Positions 35,801 to 45,269 of a DNA stretch of 64,000 nt are shown one piece after another. The notes beneath the pieces are model-generated. The model had not been told where the DNA came from, made no database searches, and saw only the letters and a list, made by a program, of their open reading frames with translations. Origin of the DNA: an uncultured Planctomycetota bacterium (GTDB taxonomy: Bacteria > Planctomycetota > Phycisphaerae > SM23-33). The DNA is taken from assembly GCA_903892515.1 (NCBI GenBank), contig CAITIS010000134.1:62001-126000 (forward strand), in the 5' to 3' direction. Within the stretch, counting starts at the first letter, position 1. Every line of letters begins with the position of its first letter. The position numbers and the translations under genes are program-made.

Positions 35801-36258
35801 CCACGGATCCCTGTCTATGGTCCTCTTAACCCACGGCGCTTTCCCCCATGCTAGCGCCAGAATCGCCCAGGCAACTCGTCCGCTGTCCAGAACCTACGTA
35901 GCCTCATCGCTCCAACCAATCCGTGAATTACCGTAGTTGCCTTCTTACTGTTCCATACGCCCAGCCTTGGCCATGGGGAGCATAGAAACAGCAGTCCCAA
36001 CCAGAGTTGCCCGCAGCAGCGTCAAGGCATGGCGTCTTTCGTGTCCCGGCCGGCGCGCCTGCGTCCAAAGACCGACGAAACCCAGCATTCCTGGCCGCAT
36101 TCCAGACACCCGAGACTCCCGCCAGGCCTTCGGCGAGAGCCTGTTAGGGAATTCCCCTAGGATCTTTTCGGCGCAAAATCCGGCACGGTGGGGATTCCGA
36201 TCACGCAACTCGGCTTTTTCGCTGGGCCGGAGCTTGGTAGAATCTGTGAGGAAAGGAC
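35801..36258. other. Spacer between divergent signalling genes
   Basis: About 458 bases. An open frame on the plus strand joins the receiver-kinase from 35937, but the part before 36336 has no domain and no ribosome site, so I treat it as non-coding. TAGAAT at about 36238 could be a -10 site for the leader ORF. Confidence 0.45.
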
Positions 36259-36339
36259 GTGCAAATCCGTGCGGCAGCGGCCAGGCCAAGCGGGCTTCGC
36301 CTTGGCCAAGTCGGGGCAGTGGCACGTGCGATGCTGTGA
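36259..36339 (+). CDS. Possible 26-aa leader peptide overlapping the receiver-kinase start
   Basis: A GTG at 36259 with GAGGAAAGGA directly upstream opens a 26-codon frame (VQIRAAAARPSG...) that stops with TGA at 36337-36339. The GTG start of the next gene is at 36336, giving a GTGA overlap. A hairpin GGCCAAG...CTTGGCC lies inside the leader. This arrangement fits translational coupling or attenuation. No conservation evidence is available to me. Confidence 0.35.
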   Translation: MQIRAAAARPSGLRLGQVGAVARAML

Positions 36340-37388
36340 CACCCGAATCGCTGCACATTCTGATCGTTGAGGACAACCTCGCCGAGGTGCGTCTGTTGCA
36401 GGAGAATCTGCAATGCGCCGAAGAGGCGAAATTTACCATCGTCCACGCCGCCAGCATGAGCGAGGCCTTGTCCGCCCTTTCGGCCAATCGCTTTCACGCC
36501 ATCCTGCTGGACTTGTCCCTGCCTGATTCGTTCGGGCTGGCGACGCTGGATGCAGCCTTGGCCGCCTGTGGACGCACGCCGGTGGTTGTGCTCACCGGCC
36601 ATGCCGATCAGGAGTTGGCCCGCGAGGTGCTGCGCCACGGAGCCCAGGACTACCTGGTCAAGAGCGATTCCGATGGCCGCTCCACCGTCCGGGCCATCCT
36701 GTACGCCGTGGCCCGAAAAAAAGTGCAGGAAGACCAGGAGCAGTTGCGCTTGCAGGCCGAGGTGCTCAAGGCCAGCGAGAATGAGCAGCGCCGGCTGGGA
36801 CGCGACCTGCACGACAGCATCCAGAGCAGCCTGGTTGGGCTGGGCATGATGATAGCAGCCCTAAAGCAGCGCGTGGCCAAGCTCGATGCCCAGCTGGCCG
36901 ATGAGTTTGACCCTATCTCCACCGTCGCCAGGGAGACGCTGGCGCACACGCGCGGACTGTCCAAGAGCCTCTGCCCCCTGGACCTGAACGAAGGCGGCCT
37001 GCACCGCGCCCTGCTGCAACTGGCCGAGACGACCAGCGGGGTCTTTCGCGTGCCCTGCCAGGTTGACCGCGCCGATGCGGTGAAACTCGCCGACGAAGCG
37101 ATGGCCACGCACGTGTACTACATCGCCCGCGAGGCCGTCACTAACGCGGTCAAACATGCTCGCTCCAAGAAAATCGCCATCAGCCTGCATGCCAAGCCCA
37201 ACGGCCTGCTGCTGACCGTGCATGATGACGGCAAGGGCTTGCCCGAGGAGGCCCGGAGCAACCGCGGACTGGGGCTGCGAACCATGGAGTATCGCGCCAA
37301 ACTGGTGGGTGGAGCGCTGTCGGTCACTTCTGGGCCCAACCAAGGTACCACGGTCCGCCTGACGATTCCGGAGTCGGTGGCTCCATGA
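36336..37388 (+). CDS. Receiver domain fused to NarL-type (HisKA_3) histidine kinase
   Basis: About 350 aa, soluble. Residues 1-125 are a receiver domain (LIVEDN acidic pair, LLDLSLPDSFG with phospho-Asp, VVLTGHAD and DYLVKS Lys). Residues about 145-215 are a HisKA_3 box, RRLGRDLHDSIQSSLVGLGMM, with the His in HDS. The HATPase part has EAVTNAVKHA, DDGKGLPEEA and GLGLRTMEYRA. The GTG at 36336 lacks its own ribosome site but overlaps a short upstream frame. It overlaps the next gene by four bases. Input probably comes by phosphotransfer from a sensor such as the divergent membrane kinase. Confidence 0.85.
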   Translation: MTPESLHILIVEDNLAEVRLLQENLQCAEEAKFTIVHAASMSEALSALSANRFHAILLDLSLPDSFGLATLDAALAACGRTPVVVLTGHADQELAREVLRHGAQDYLVKSDSDGRSTVRAILYAVARKKVQEDQEQLRLQAEVLKASENEQRRLGRDLHDSIQSSLVGLGMMIAALKQRVAKLDAQLADEFDPISTVARETLAHTRGLSKSLCPLDLNEGGLHRALLQLAETTSGVFRVPCQVDRADAVKLADEAMATHVYYIAREAVTNAVKHARSKKIAISLHAKPNGLLLTVHDDGKGLPEEARSNRGLGLRTMEYRAKLVGGALSVTSGPNQGTTVRLTIPESVAP

Positions 37389-38476
37389 GCCAGCCCAGCT
37401 CAACCATCCGCCTGCTGCTCGTCGAGGACAACCCCGGCGATGCGGTCCTGATCCAGGAATACCTGCGCTTGGCCGACGCCGCCGCGGGCACCGCGTGCGA
37501 AGTCACGCCAGCCGTCAGTGTGGGCCTGGCCGCTCAACTCCTGCGCCAAAACCGCTTTGACGTAATCCTGCTGGATCTTTCGCTGCCCGACAGCCACGGA
37601 CTGACCACCGTCGGCTACGTCAATGGGCTGGCGCCCGAGACGGCCATTATCGTGCTGACGGGGCTGGAAGATGCCACAGTGGACGTCCAGGCCGTGCGGC
37701 AAGGGGCGCAGGATTACCTCGTCAAGAACCGGCTTGGCCCGGACGTGCTGGTGCGTTCCATCCGCTACGCCCTCGAGCGCAAGGCCATCGCGCGCCGCCT
37801 CAAGCGAGCTGAGCAGGCCTTGCAGGCGGGCAACGATCAATTGGAACGCAAGATCGAAGGCCGCAGTTCCGAATTGAAGATGGTCGTTTCGGCGTTGCAG
37901 AACGAGGTCCGCCAGCGGCAGTCGGCCGAGGCTGAGCTTCGCCGGGCCAACCACGCCCTGCGTACGGTCAAGGCCTGCATGGAGGCGATCATTCACCTGG
38001 CCGACGAGCAGGATTTGCTCGAAGAGATCTGCCGCATCGTCATCGAAGTCGGCGGGTATCGCATGGCCTGGGTGGGCTACGCTCAGGACGACGAGCCCAA
38101 GTCGATCCGCGCCGTGGCCCATGTCGGCAAGGATTCGGGCTACCTGGAGCAGGCCCAGTTCTGCTGGGCCGACACCGCGCTGGGCCGTGGCCCCACCGGC
38201 GCCGCCATCCGCACCGGCAAGCCCGTCATTGGCCGGAACTTTCTCAGCGATCCTGAACTGGCCCCCTGGCGGGAAGAGGCGACAAAACGCGGCTTCCAGT
38301 CCTCGATGGCCCTGCCCTTGCTCCGCGATGGCCAGGCCTTCGGCGCCCTGACCGTCTATGCCGCCAAAGCCGACGCCTTCGACCCGACACATGTCGAGCT
38401 TCTGAGCGAACTTGCAGACGACCTGTCCTTTGGCATCATCACCTTGCGTCTTCAGGCCGGCCGGGAAAACTCCTAG
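37385..38476 (+). CDS. Receiver-coiled coil-GAF protein
   Basis: 363 aa. Residues about 1-130 form a receiver (LLLVEDNPGDAVL, LLDLSLPDSHG, DYLVKN). A coiled coil (about 135-195, ERKIEGRSSELKMVVSALQ) links to a GAF domain (about 200-355; LLEEICRIVIEVGGYRMAWVGYA ... SSMALPLLRDGQAFGALTVYA). There is no kinase, HTH or cyclase output, so it is either an adaptor or signals through the GAF. It overlaps the kinase gene by four bases (ATGA) and belongs to the same operon. Confidence 0.88.
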   Translation: MSQPSSTIRLLLVEDNPGDAVLIQEYLRLADAAAGTACEVTPAVSVGLAAQLLRQNRFDVILLDLSLPDSHGLTTVGYVNGLAPETAIIVLTGLEDATVDVQAVRQGAQDYLVKNRLGPDVLVRSIRYALERKAIARRLKRAEQALQAGNDQLERKIEGRSSELKMVVSALQNEVRQRQSAEAELRRANHALRTVKACMEAIIHLADEQDLLEEICRIVIEVGGYRMAWVGYAQDDEPKSIRAVAHVGKDSGYLEQAQFCWADTALGRGPTGAAIRTGKPVIGRNFLSDPELAPWREEATKRGFQSSMALPLLRDGQAFGALTVYAAKADAFDPTHVELLSELADDLSFGIITLRLQAGRENS

Positions 38477-38828
38477 AACTTTGTCCGCACAATAGTGCGG
38501 GCGCCACGGCGGCGGCGCTTGCAGCCGTGCCCCTTACACACCTGCAAACACCGCAGGTGTGGCCCCCGACAATCCAGGCCCGACACATGAGCCACGGAGA
38601 GTGCGCAGCTCACAGCCCCGACGCACCTTAAGTACCCTAAGTACGCCAAATAGTACGTAATTTCTGCCATGTGCCCAACGGCTCGTGCCTCCCTAGCTGC
38701 GAATCAGGCTTGGGCCCGATGTCATTGCGTGCTCGCCACATTCTATAATAAATGCATAGAAGGTCCGCAGCGGGACGTGCGACAACGGCTGTCCGTCACG
38801 GATGACGCCATGCTACGGAGAGAGTGAC
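38477..38828. other. Spacer in the signalling cluster
   Basis: 352 bases. It contains a GC-rich stretch and a short direct repeat, TTAAGTACCCTAAGTACGCC (about 38629-38648). No gene is seen. It may hold the promoter of the single receiver. Confidence 0.5.
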
Positions 38829-39233
38829 ATGATCGCGAAAGAGTGCGAGATTCTATTGGTCGAAGACAACCCCGGCGACGTGGTGTTGCTTCGCGAGGCG
38901 CTGGATCAGCTCGGGCTGAGCGTTCGCCTGTACGTTGCCCGCGACGGCTCTGAAGCCATGGACTTCCTCCGACACCCCAGCACGTCGCATTTGAACGCGG
39001 TGGTCCTGGATCTGAACCTGCCCGTCATGAATGGCCGCGAAGTCTTGGCCGAGATGTCGGCTGACCCGCAGCTCCGCCAGGTGCCGGTGGCGATTCTCAC
39101 CACCTCCACCGATGAAGCCGACGCCGCCCTGCAATTCACCAAGGAGCGCTGCGCCTTCTTCGTTAAGACCGCCGACATGCAGCAGTTTCTTCAGACCGTC
39201 AGCGACATACACGCCTTCGCCAAGAGCGCGTAG
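38829..39233 (+). CDS. Single-domain response regulator (Rcp1/CheY-like)
   Basis: About 134 aa. ILLVEDNPGDVVLLREAL, VVLDLNLPVMNGREVL with the phospho-Asp, VAILTTSTDEAD and AFFVKTADM (Lys) give a complete receiver. The DNPGD and VMNGRE variants are those of Rcp1-type stand-alone regulators, which usually take phosphate from hybrid or phytochrome kinases. GGAGAG precedes the ATG at 38829, favouring it over the ATG at 38802. Its partner could be one of the kinases just upstream. Confidence 0.93.
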   Translation: MIAKECEILLVEDNPGDVVLLREALDQLGLSVRLYVARDGSEAMDFLRHPSTSHLNAVVLDLNLPVMNGREVLAEMSADPQLRQVPVAILTTSTDEADAALQFTKERCAFFVKTADMQQFLQTVSDIHAFAKSA

Positions 39234-39580
39234 AGCCGGTTTCATTACCAGGCTTTGCCCGTAGCACAGGCGCCCTCAGTTGTGGCTGTCTTTCGTAGCA
39301 CAGCCGCCCTCGGCTGTGGCTGGTGCGGCCCAAACCGACGTCTTCTCGCGCCGCTCACGCCCGAGGGCGGGCGCACCACGGTTATGAAGCCAGTTCTAAG
39401 TAACTCTCTCGAAAGCCGGTTCACCTCAAAGACCACAAAGCCCGCGAAGCTGAAATGTTTCAAGTCTTCTCTCTGCGTTCTTCGCGGCCTCGGTGGTGGG
39501 TTCTGAACCGGATCGCCCATCCCCATCTGCACATAGGCTAACGAAACCTCGCCCGATTCGTCGAAATCAGAGGAGGCGTC
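39234..39580. repeat. Spacer with family C-like palindromes and a short-period array
   Basis: Palindromes GTAGCACAG...CTGTGGCTG at about 39257-39320, then at 39416-39500 an array with about 10-base spacing (CACCTCAAAGACCACAAAGCC ... GCGTTCTTCGCGGCCTCGG). The last bases carry AGAGGAGG, the ribosome site of the next gene. Confidence 0.65.
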
Positions 39581-42500
39581 TTGGACTCTGCGCACAGCGT
39601 ATGTGCGCCGGATCGTGGCCACGCGGACCCTGGAACCTGGGTCCGACAGCCGCGACGGGCTGTTCAGCAGACGCCGAGCGACAAGAAGATCATGAAACAG
39701 GATCTCAGGCCTTCGAGCCCTGTGGCGGACGCCTTACCGCCACTGCGTCAGGGCCCCGGTCTTGGTGCGCCCCTCGGCCAGGCCGGCGCACCGAGCCACG
39801 CCAGGCCCGCCGAGGTAATACCCGGCGAGGCATCTGACTTGCGCCCAACTCGCCGCGGGGAACGCGCGACCGCCCCGCTCGGCGAGAGCTTCCCGCCCCA
39901 GCGCGTTCGCGTCGCCTGCCCCATCTGTGGCCGGACGTACAACATCCGCACCGTAAATCTTGGGAAAATGGCCCGCTGCCTGTGCACGGTGAAGTTCCGG
40001 CTGAGGCTAAAGCCCAAAGCCAGCTTCTCCCAGGGCAAACTCAAGCCCGCAAAACCCACGGTGGTCTCCGTTGGCCCGCTGGTCAGACCGGTGGTGCCAG
40101 TCAAGCCGGCCATCCCGCCCGCTCGGGCCGTGCCTCCAAAGCTCACCCTGGCTGCACCGGCACTGCCGGCCGCGCCTGCGCCGTGCAATCCCCCGCCCCA
40201 GCCCGTGGCGGTGCTGGACCCGTCACAAGCGGTCGATGCTGCCATCGATGAGATCATCCACGCTTCCGTGCAAGCCGCCTTGATTGAGCCGACCATCGAG
40301 CCGGCGAAAACCCAGGAGTGCTCGTCGCCGTTGGTGGCGCCGCCGCCGGCTGCCGCGGAAGTTGCCTCAGCCTCGATTTCACCTGAAGAACGGGCCGCCC
40401 TGATCGAACCGCAGGCCGCGCCGGTGCTTCATGTGGACGAGCCGGCATCAGCGCCGGAGTTGGCAACGGATAAGCCCGACCTCACGAAGCTAGAGCAGGG
40501 ACTGCTGGCCCGATTCTTCCGGCGCCATGCCAAGTCCCTGGCCCAAGCCCCGGCCAGCGATGATTCGCCAAGCCCCCAACCGGATCAGTCCGAGCCGGCG
40601 GCGCCGCTGGTGCACTCTGCCACGGCTGCGGAGTCACCGGCCGCGTCCGAGGCGCTTCCACGCGCGACCCCTGCTGTCATTGATATCAACGCCGCCACCA
40701 GCGCCCTGACGGAGCGGGAGCAGCGACTCCACGCCATCGTGCTGGCAAACCCGCCGCGTATCGAGTCACCGCAGCAGCACGCCGTCGACACTGCACCGCT
40801 CTCGCGGATCGCCTCGGTTGCAGAATCCTACGCCCAGTCCGATCCACGCCTGCGAACACCGCCGGTTTGCCACCCCGATGAGCCGGCCGCCGATGCAGTG
40901 GAACTCGTACTTCACGCCGCCACGACCGAGCCCGCCATCGTGGCCATGCCTGGCCTCGACGACACGCTGCCGATTCCACTGGCCTTTACCTCCACCGGAT
41001 TGCTCGGCCAACCCAAGCCTGCGGCCCAGCCGGAGCCCGAAGCCTTCGACGACCGGCCAATGCTGCTGCTGGCCACGCAGAGCGACGCGCCAGTGCCCGT
41101 CGCCACTACGGTCGCCGACATAATCACGACCGTTCTGCCAGGGGCCTCGACGGCCGTCATCACCGAGGCCGCCCCGCCGCCACAGGACGAGCCGCGGGAT
41201 GAACTCACCCAGTACGAGCCGGTCCTGCTGCATTGCCAGCAAAGCCCGCTGGCCACGCCGGTCGCCAGTACCTGCTCGCGAGACATGCTGCCGGTGCGAA
41301 TCGCCCAGGCCTCCACTGGCCTGGTGACGCAGGACAATCCGCCCGAGCCCGAGAAGCCCCAGGAGTTCGACGACGCGCCCGTGATGCTGCACGCCGAACG
41401 GCCTGAACTGGCTGTGGGCCTGCATGCGACAGACGTGGCGGACATGCTGCCCGTGCCGTTGGCCGCCGCCTGCGTCGCCCTGGTCAGTCAGACCACTCCG
41501 CCGCCAGTCGAACCGCCGGTCGCCCGGGAATCCATACCCCTGAGCGATGCCCACCTGCACCGGGAGCGACTGTGGCACCCGCATTACGAGGCCGTAGAAC
41601 ATCATCCCCTGCTGCTGCACGCCGAGCAGTCGGAGGCATCGCTGACGCTGGTAAACACCGACTCGCAGGAGTCCCGGCCGGTCTGGCTGGATGAGGTCTC
41701 CAACGACTTCGTCACGCATGCCAACCCGCCGCAGGAACATCAGCCTGAACCTGAAACATTCGACGCCACGCCGGTGCTGCTGCACGCCGAGTACTCCGAG
41801 TCGCCGCTGGCCATCGCCGCGCCGGCTCAGGACGCACCGCTGCCGGAACTCGACGAGGCGTGGTTCGCACTCGTGAATCAGGACAACCCGCCGCAGGAAC
41901 AGCGGCGTGAGCCCGAAACGTTTGACGCCACGCCGGTGCTGCTGCACGCTGAGCAGTCGCCCTGGTCCGTCGGCGTGGATCGCACGTCGGCCCGGGAAAT
42001 GTTGCCGCTGACCGTCGAGGCCTGCTGCACCGACGTGGTCACGCTGGGCAACCCGCCGGCAGAGCAGGCCGAAGATTTCGACAGCGCGCCCATTCTGCTC
42101 CACGCCGGCCTGTCCGACCTGGCCGAGGCCGTGGCCAGCAGTTCTCCCGCTGCCTCGACGAGGCCCATTGCGGGAATCTCAGCTGACCTCGTCACGCTAA
42201 ACAATCCGCCGACAGAGGCGACGCCCGATGCGGCCGAGTTTGACCCCACGCCCGTACTGCTGCTGGCAACGGAAATCGAGCCTGCGACCGCGGTGGAGTC
42301 ATCTTCGCCCCAGGCCGTGGCGGCATTTGCCGCCGCCTCGACGGACCTGGTCACGCTGGACAATCCGCCCGTAGAAGATCAGCCCGAAGCATTCGACGAT
42401 TCGCCCGTGATGCTGCACGCCGACCTTTCGGACTTGGCACAGGGCATGGCCACCACGTCGCCCGCTGAATACGAGCCGGTGCGGATAGCAGAAATCGCTT

Positions 42501-44677
42501 CCGACCTGATCACGCTGGACAATCCGCCGGCAGAAGATCAGCCCGAAGTATTCGACGATTCGCCCGTGATGCTGCACGCCGACCTGTCCGACCTGGCAGA
42601 GAGCGTGGCCAGCACATCGCCCGCTGAGTGCATGCCGGCGCGGATGGCCGAAATCGCCTCCGACACGATCACGCTGGACAATCCGCCGGCCGAAGATCAG
42701 CCCGAAACGTTCGACGATACGCCCGTGATGCTCCACGCCGACCTGTCCGACCTGGCAGAGAGCGTGGCTACCACATCGCCCGCTGAATACGAGCCGGTGC
42801 GGATTGACGAAATCGCTGCCGACCTGATCACGCTGGAAAACCCGCCGATAGAAGATCAGCCAGAAGCGTTCGACGATACGCCCGTGCTGCTGCACGCCGC
42901 CCTTTCCGACCTGGCACAGGGCGTGGCCACTACATCGCCCGCTGAGTGCGTGGCGGCGCGGATAGCAGAGATCGCTGCCGACCTGATCACGCTGGACAAT
43001 CCGCCGGTAGAAGATCAGCCCGAGGCGTTCGACGCTCTGCCGCAACTGATTCATGCCGAGCAGTCGCCGCTGGCGGTGGCGATCGCCATGCTGCCGACGG
43101 AGTTCTTGGCCTCACCGCTGGCTGACCATTACGTCGAACTGGTTGGCCAGGACAATCCCCCGCGGCAGGCAGAGCCGGAGCCCATCGACCTTTGGCCGGT
43201 GATGCTATTTTCGGCCGAGACGCTGCCCGAGCCGGTCATCGGCACCACCGCGCCGACAGCCAGTGCGGTTTGGCTCGTCGAGCCCGCCGCCCTGCCGGTC
43301 GCCCAGGAAACTCCGCCGCCGCCCGATCCTATCCCATCGGTGGACCTGACGCCCGTACTGCTGCTGTCGGCGGACATTGAGCCGGCGACGGCGGTCGATT
43401 TCGCCGCCCCTGAGTTGGCCGAAGCCTTCGCCGCCGCGTGCAGCGGGCTCGTCACGCAGGCCAGTCCGCCAATTGAGGACGAGCCCGAGCCGATTGACCA
43501 GCTGCCCATCTCGCTTTTTATCAGCCCGGCTGAGTTGCCGACGGCTGAGACCTCGACCACCGCCGATGAGGCGCTGCCCTTGTGGCTGTGCCAGAACGAT
43601 TGGCCGATAGGTCAGCACAACCTGCCCGTCGAGGATCCCGAGCCGGTAATCGACCAGACGCCGCTGATGCTGATGCAGGCGGACGCCGAGCCTGCCGCAA
43701 TGGCCGAGCCTGCCACGGCGGAATGTCTGGCCCAGTGGCTCGCCGAGCCGACGCCCCAGCCAACGGGCGCCGGCGATGTGCCCGTCGATACGTCATTCGA
43801 GGCCCAGCTTGGCCGGATGCTCAAGCCGCTGCCTGAGCCCATGGTCGCGACGCTGCTCAAGCTCGTTTCCGACGTGGTCGCCGCCAGCACGCCCAAAGTG
43901 ATCGCGGCCCCGCGTCACGGCCCGCAAATCGCCCCGCCAACGCCGGGTTCGCAGGCGTCCGTGTTCGATGCTGAATTCCTGCCCACGGTCGAGGACGCGC
44001 CGGCCGGACAGACTTCCCAATCGAGACTCGACGCGGCCCGCGGCGCTTCGGCCGGGCGTTCCAAGTCGCGCTGGCCCGAGCTTGCGCCACCCGCCAACGG
44101 CAAGCCCCGGCTGCACGTCACGCCGCAAAAGCGTCAACCCAAGCCGCCCACTCTGCCGCCGGTGGCTCCGCCCGCCCACGACGCCGCGCAGCGTCGCCAA
44201 CGGGCCGGTGTAATCGTCGCCGGCGTGGCCATCTGCGTGCTGCTGGGCTGCTGGGCGGCGTATCGGCTGCTGGCCCCTGCCAGCCTGGCCGGTGCGTGGG
44301 AAGATCCGCGGACGGTCAACCCGTTCTCCGAGGAAACGCCCAACTGGCGACTGCTGCTCCGGCCGGACCAGACCTTTGAACTCGCCCGTGCCGGCGAACT
44401 GGCCCTCACGCGTGGCCGGTGGTCGCAGGAGGAGCCCGCGCCGCTGGGAACCGCCATCACGCTGCAGGACGCGCCGGAAGGCTCGGGAAAGTGGCTCTTC
44501 TCGCCCCACGGAACGCTGACCCAGCTTGACGTCCCCGCCGCGGCCGTGCTCAAAAAGCACCTGCTCTGGAACGACTACCTCGCCTACAGCGTCCTGGGCC
44601 TGCTGGGCCTGGCGCTGGCCTACGCTCTCCGCTGCTACGTCCGCGAACGCCTGCTGCTGTTCGGGCGGAATTACTAG
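39581..44677 (+). CDS. Giant repeat protein: zinc-ribbon head, about 17 repeats of about 53 aa, two-TM tail
   Basis: 1698 aa. The TTG at 39581 is chosen because AGAGGAGG ends five bases upstream; a later in-frame ATG is at 39692. Cys at 113, 116, 133 and 135 (CPIC ... CLC) make a MJ0042-like zinc ribbon. From about residue 470 to 1400 the protein is a tandem array with the consensus D-NPP-EDQPE-FDD-PV(M/L)LHA-LSDLA-SVATTSPAE--P-RIAEIA-D. Seventeen copies of the PV(M/L)LHA core can be counted; the four central ones are near-identical, exactly 159 bp apart. TM helices are at about 1543-1563 and 1666-1684. Basic residues flank them so that the repeats should be cytoplasmic and the about 100-residue loop periplasmic. 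The loop (SLAGAWEDP ... LLLRPDQTFELARAGELALTRGRW) resembles a small lipocalin-like beta domain. Function unknown; no family recognised for the repeat. Confidence 0.85.
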   Translation: MDSAHSVCAPDRGHADPGTWVRQPRRAVQQTPSDKKIMKQDLRPSSPVADALPPLRQGPGLGAPLGQAGAPSHARPAEVIPGEASDLRPTRRGERATAPLGESFPPQRVRVACPICGRTYNIRTVNLGKMARCLCTVKFRLRLKPKASFSQGKLKPAKPTVVSVGPLVRPVVPVKPAIPPARAVPPKLTLAAPALPAAPAPCNPPPQPVAVLDPSQAVDAAIDEIIHASVQAALIEPTIEPAKTQECSSPLVAPPPAAAEVASASISPEERAALIEPQAAPVLHVDEPASAPELATDKPDLTKLEQGLLARFFRRHAKSLAQAPASDDSPSPQPDQSEPAAPLVHSATAAESPAASEALPRATPAVIDINAATSALTEREQRLHAIVLANPPRIESPQQHAVDTAPLSRIASVAESYAQSDPRLRTPPVCHPDEPAADAVELVLHAATTEPAIVAMPGLDDTLPIPLAFTSTGLLGQPKPAAQPEPEAFDDRPMLLLATQSDAPVPVATTVADIITTVLPGASTAVITEAAPPPQDEPRDELTQYEPVLLHCQQSPLATPVASTCSRDMLPVRIAQASTGLVTQDNPPEPEKPQEFDDAPVMLHAERPELAVGLHATDVADMLPVPLAAACVALVSQTTPPPVEPPVARESIPLSDAHLHRERLWHPHYEAVEHHPLLLHAEQSEASLTLVNTDSQESRPVWLDEVSNDFVTHANPPQEHQPEPETFDATPVLLHAEYSESPLAIAAPAQDAPLPELDEAWFALVNQDNPPQEQRREPETFDATPVLLHAEQSPWSVGVDRTSAREMLPLTVEACCTDVVTLGNPPAEQAEDFDSAPILLHAGLSDLAEAVASSSPAASTRPIAGISADLVTLNNPPTEATPDAAEFDPTPVLLLATEIEPATAVESSSPQAVAAFAAASTDLVTLDNPPVEDQPEAFDDSPVMLHADLSDLAQGMATTSPAEYEPVRIAEIASDLITLDNPPAEDQPEVFDDSPVMLHADLSDLAESVASTSPAECMPARMAEIASDTITLDNPPAEDQPETFDDTPVMLHADLSDLAESVATTSPAEYEPVRIDEIAADLITLENPPIEDQPEAFDDTPVLLHAALSDLAQGVATTSPAECVAARIAEIAADLITLDNPPVEDQPEAFDALPQLIHAEQSPLAVAIAMLPTEFLASPLADHYVELVGQDNPPRQAEPEPIDLWPVMLFSAETLPEPVIGTTAPTASAVWLVEPAALPVAQETPPPPDPIPSVDLTPVLLLSADIEPATAVDFAAPELAEAFAAACSGLVTQASPPIEDEPEPIDQLPISLFISPAELPTAETSTTADEALPLWLCQNDWPIGQHNLPVEDPEPVIDQTPLMLMQADAEPAAMAEPATAECLAQWLAEPTPQPTGAGDVPVDTSFEAQLGRMLKPLPEPMVATLLKLVSDVVAASTPKVIAAPRHGPQIAPPTPGSQASVFDAEFLPTVEDAPAGQTSQSRLDAARGASAGRSKSRWPELAPPANGKPRLHVTPQKRQPKPPTLPPVAPPAHDAAQRRQRAGVIVAGVAICVLLGCWAAYRLLAPASLAGAWEDPRTVNPFSEETPNWRLLLRPDQTFELARAGELALTRGRWSQEEPAPLGTAITLQDAPEGSGKWLFSPHGTLTQLDVPAAAVLKKHLLWNDYLAYSVLGLLGLALAYALRCYVRERLLLFGRNY
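42401..43036 (+). repeat. Core tandem block of 159-bp units inside the giant gene
   Basis: The string CGCCCGTGATGCTGCACGCC or near-copies starts at about 42401, 42560, 42719 and 42878, all exactly 159 bases apart. Outside this block units become more divergent in both directions, consistent with expansion from the centre. Confidence 0.9.
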
Positions 44678-45269
44678 CGCGCGGTCAGAGGCCGGAGGCC
44701 TGAGACCGCAGATCGTCCTGGCCGAGGTAGGGTGCCATAGCCTGACTCGATGGGACCCTCTTTGGCTCCGTCGAGGCTGGCTATGCCCGACGCCGCGACG
44801 GATACCTGCCATGAGCCTGGGCATAGTTATAGCCGCAACGGCGCGGCTCAAACTATGACACCCAGCCCGGATGATGCCACGGGCTGTCGGGGCACATCAA
44901 CGACGCGGCACCGAGTTGCAACCCGAGAAAATTCCATATCGTTACTGGCGACCGAAGCGATACTTGCACGCGATGCTTATGGAGAAGTGGAAATGCTTGA
45001 ACCGGCCTGGCTACAAGTGATTCGAGGCTGAAGCGAAACGTGACGCACAAGTAAACAGGTATCGGGTATCACTGCCTGGGGCTGGGGAAGGTTGAACGCG
45101 TAGCAAGCGATTCAACGCCCCGTTCCGATGAGGCTATGCCCTTCGGAAAATGCCCGCCTCTAAAGGTTCCGCTTCAGCCTCAATGTTTTGCGCGCTACAG
45201 GCCTGCCTGGTTCGGCGACCCCGCGTTTTTCTCTTCGCCTACAGCCGTTGCGTTTGCTACAAATGCCGT
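44678..45269. repeat. Spacer with two family B palindromes
   Basis: 44730-44796 (GGGTGCCATAGCC ... GGCTATGCCC) and 44819-44868 (GGGCATAGTTATAGCCGC ... GGCTCAAACTATGACACCC). The rest is unremarkable. A frame reads from 45150 into the restriction-modification gene but has no ribosome site. Confidence 0.7.

Noticed and set aside
35937-36335. N-terminal extension of the receiver-kinase
   Set aside because: The extra 133 codons have no domain or ribosome site, and the first receiver motif begins right after the GTG at 36336.
40766-42103. Minus-strand frame of 445 codons inside the giant repeat gene
   Set aside because: It mirrors the repeat array on the other strand and carries no start signal; the plus frame has the ribosome site and full length.
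42401-43036. CRISPR-like array (regular 159-bp period)
   Set aside because: Units are contiguous, translated in frame and have no spacers or cas genes nearby. It is a protein-coding tandem repeat.
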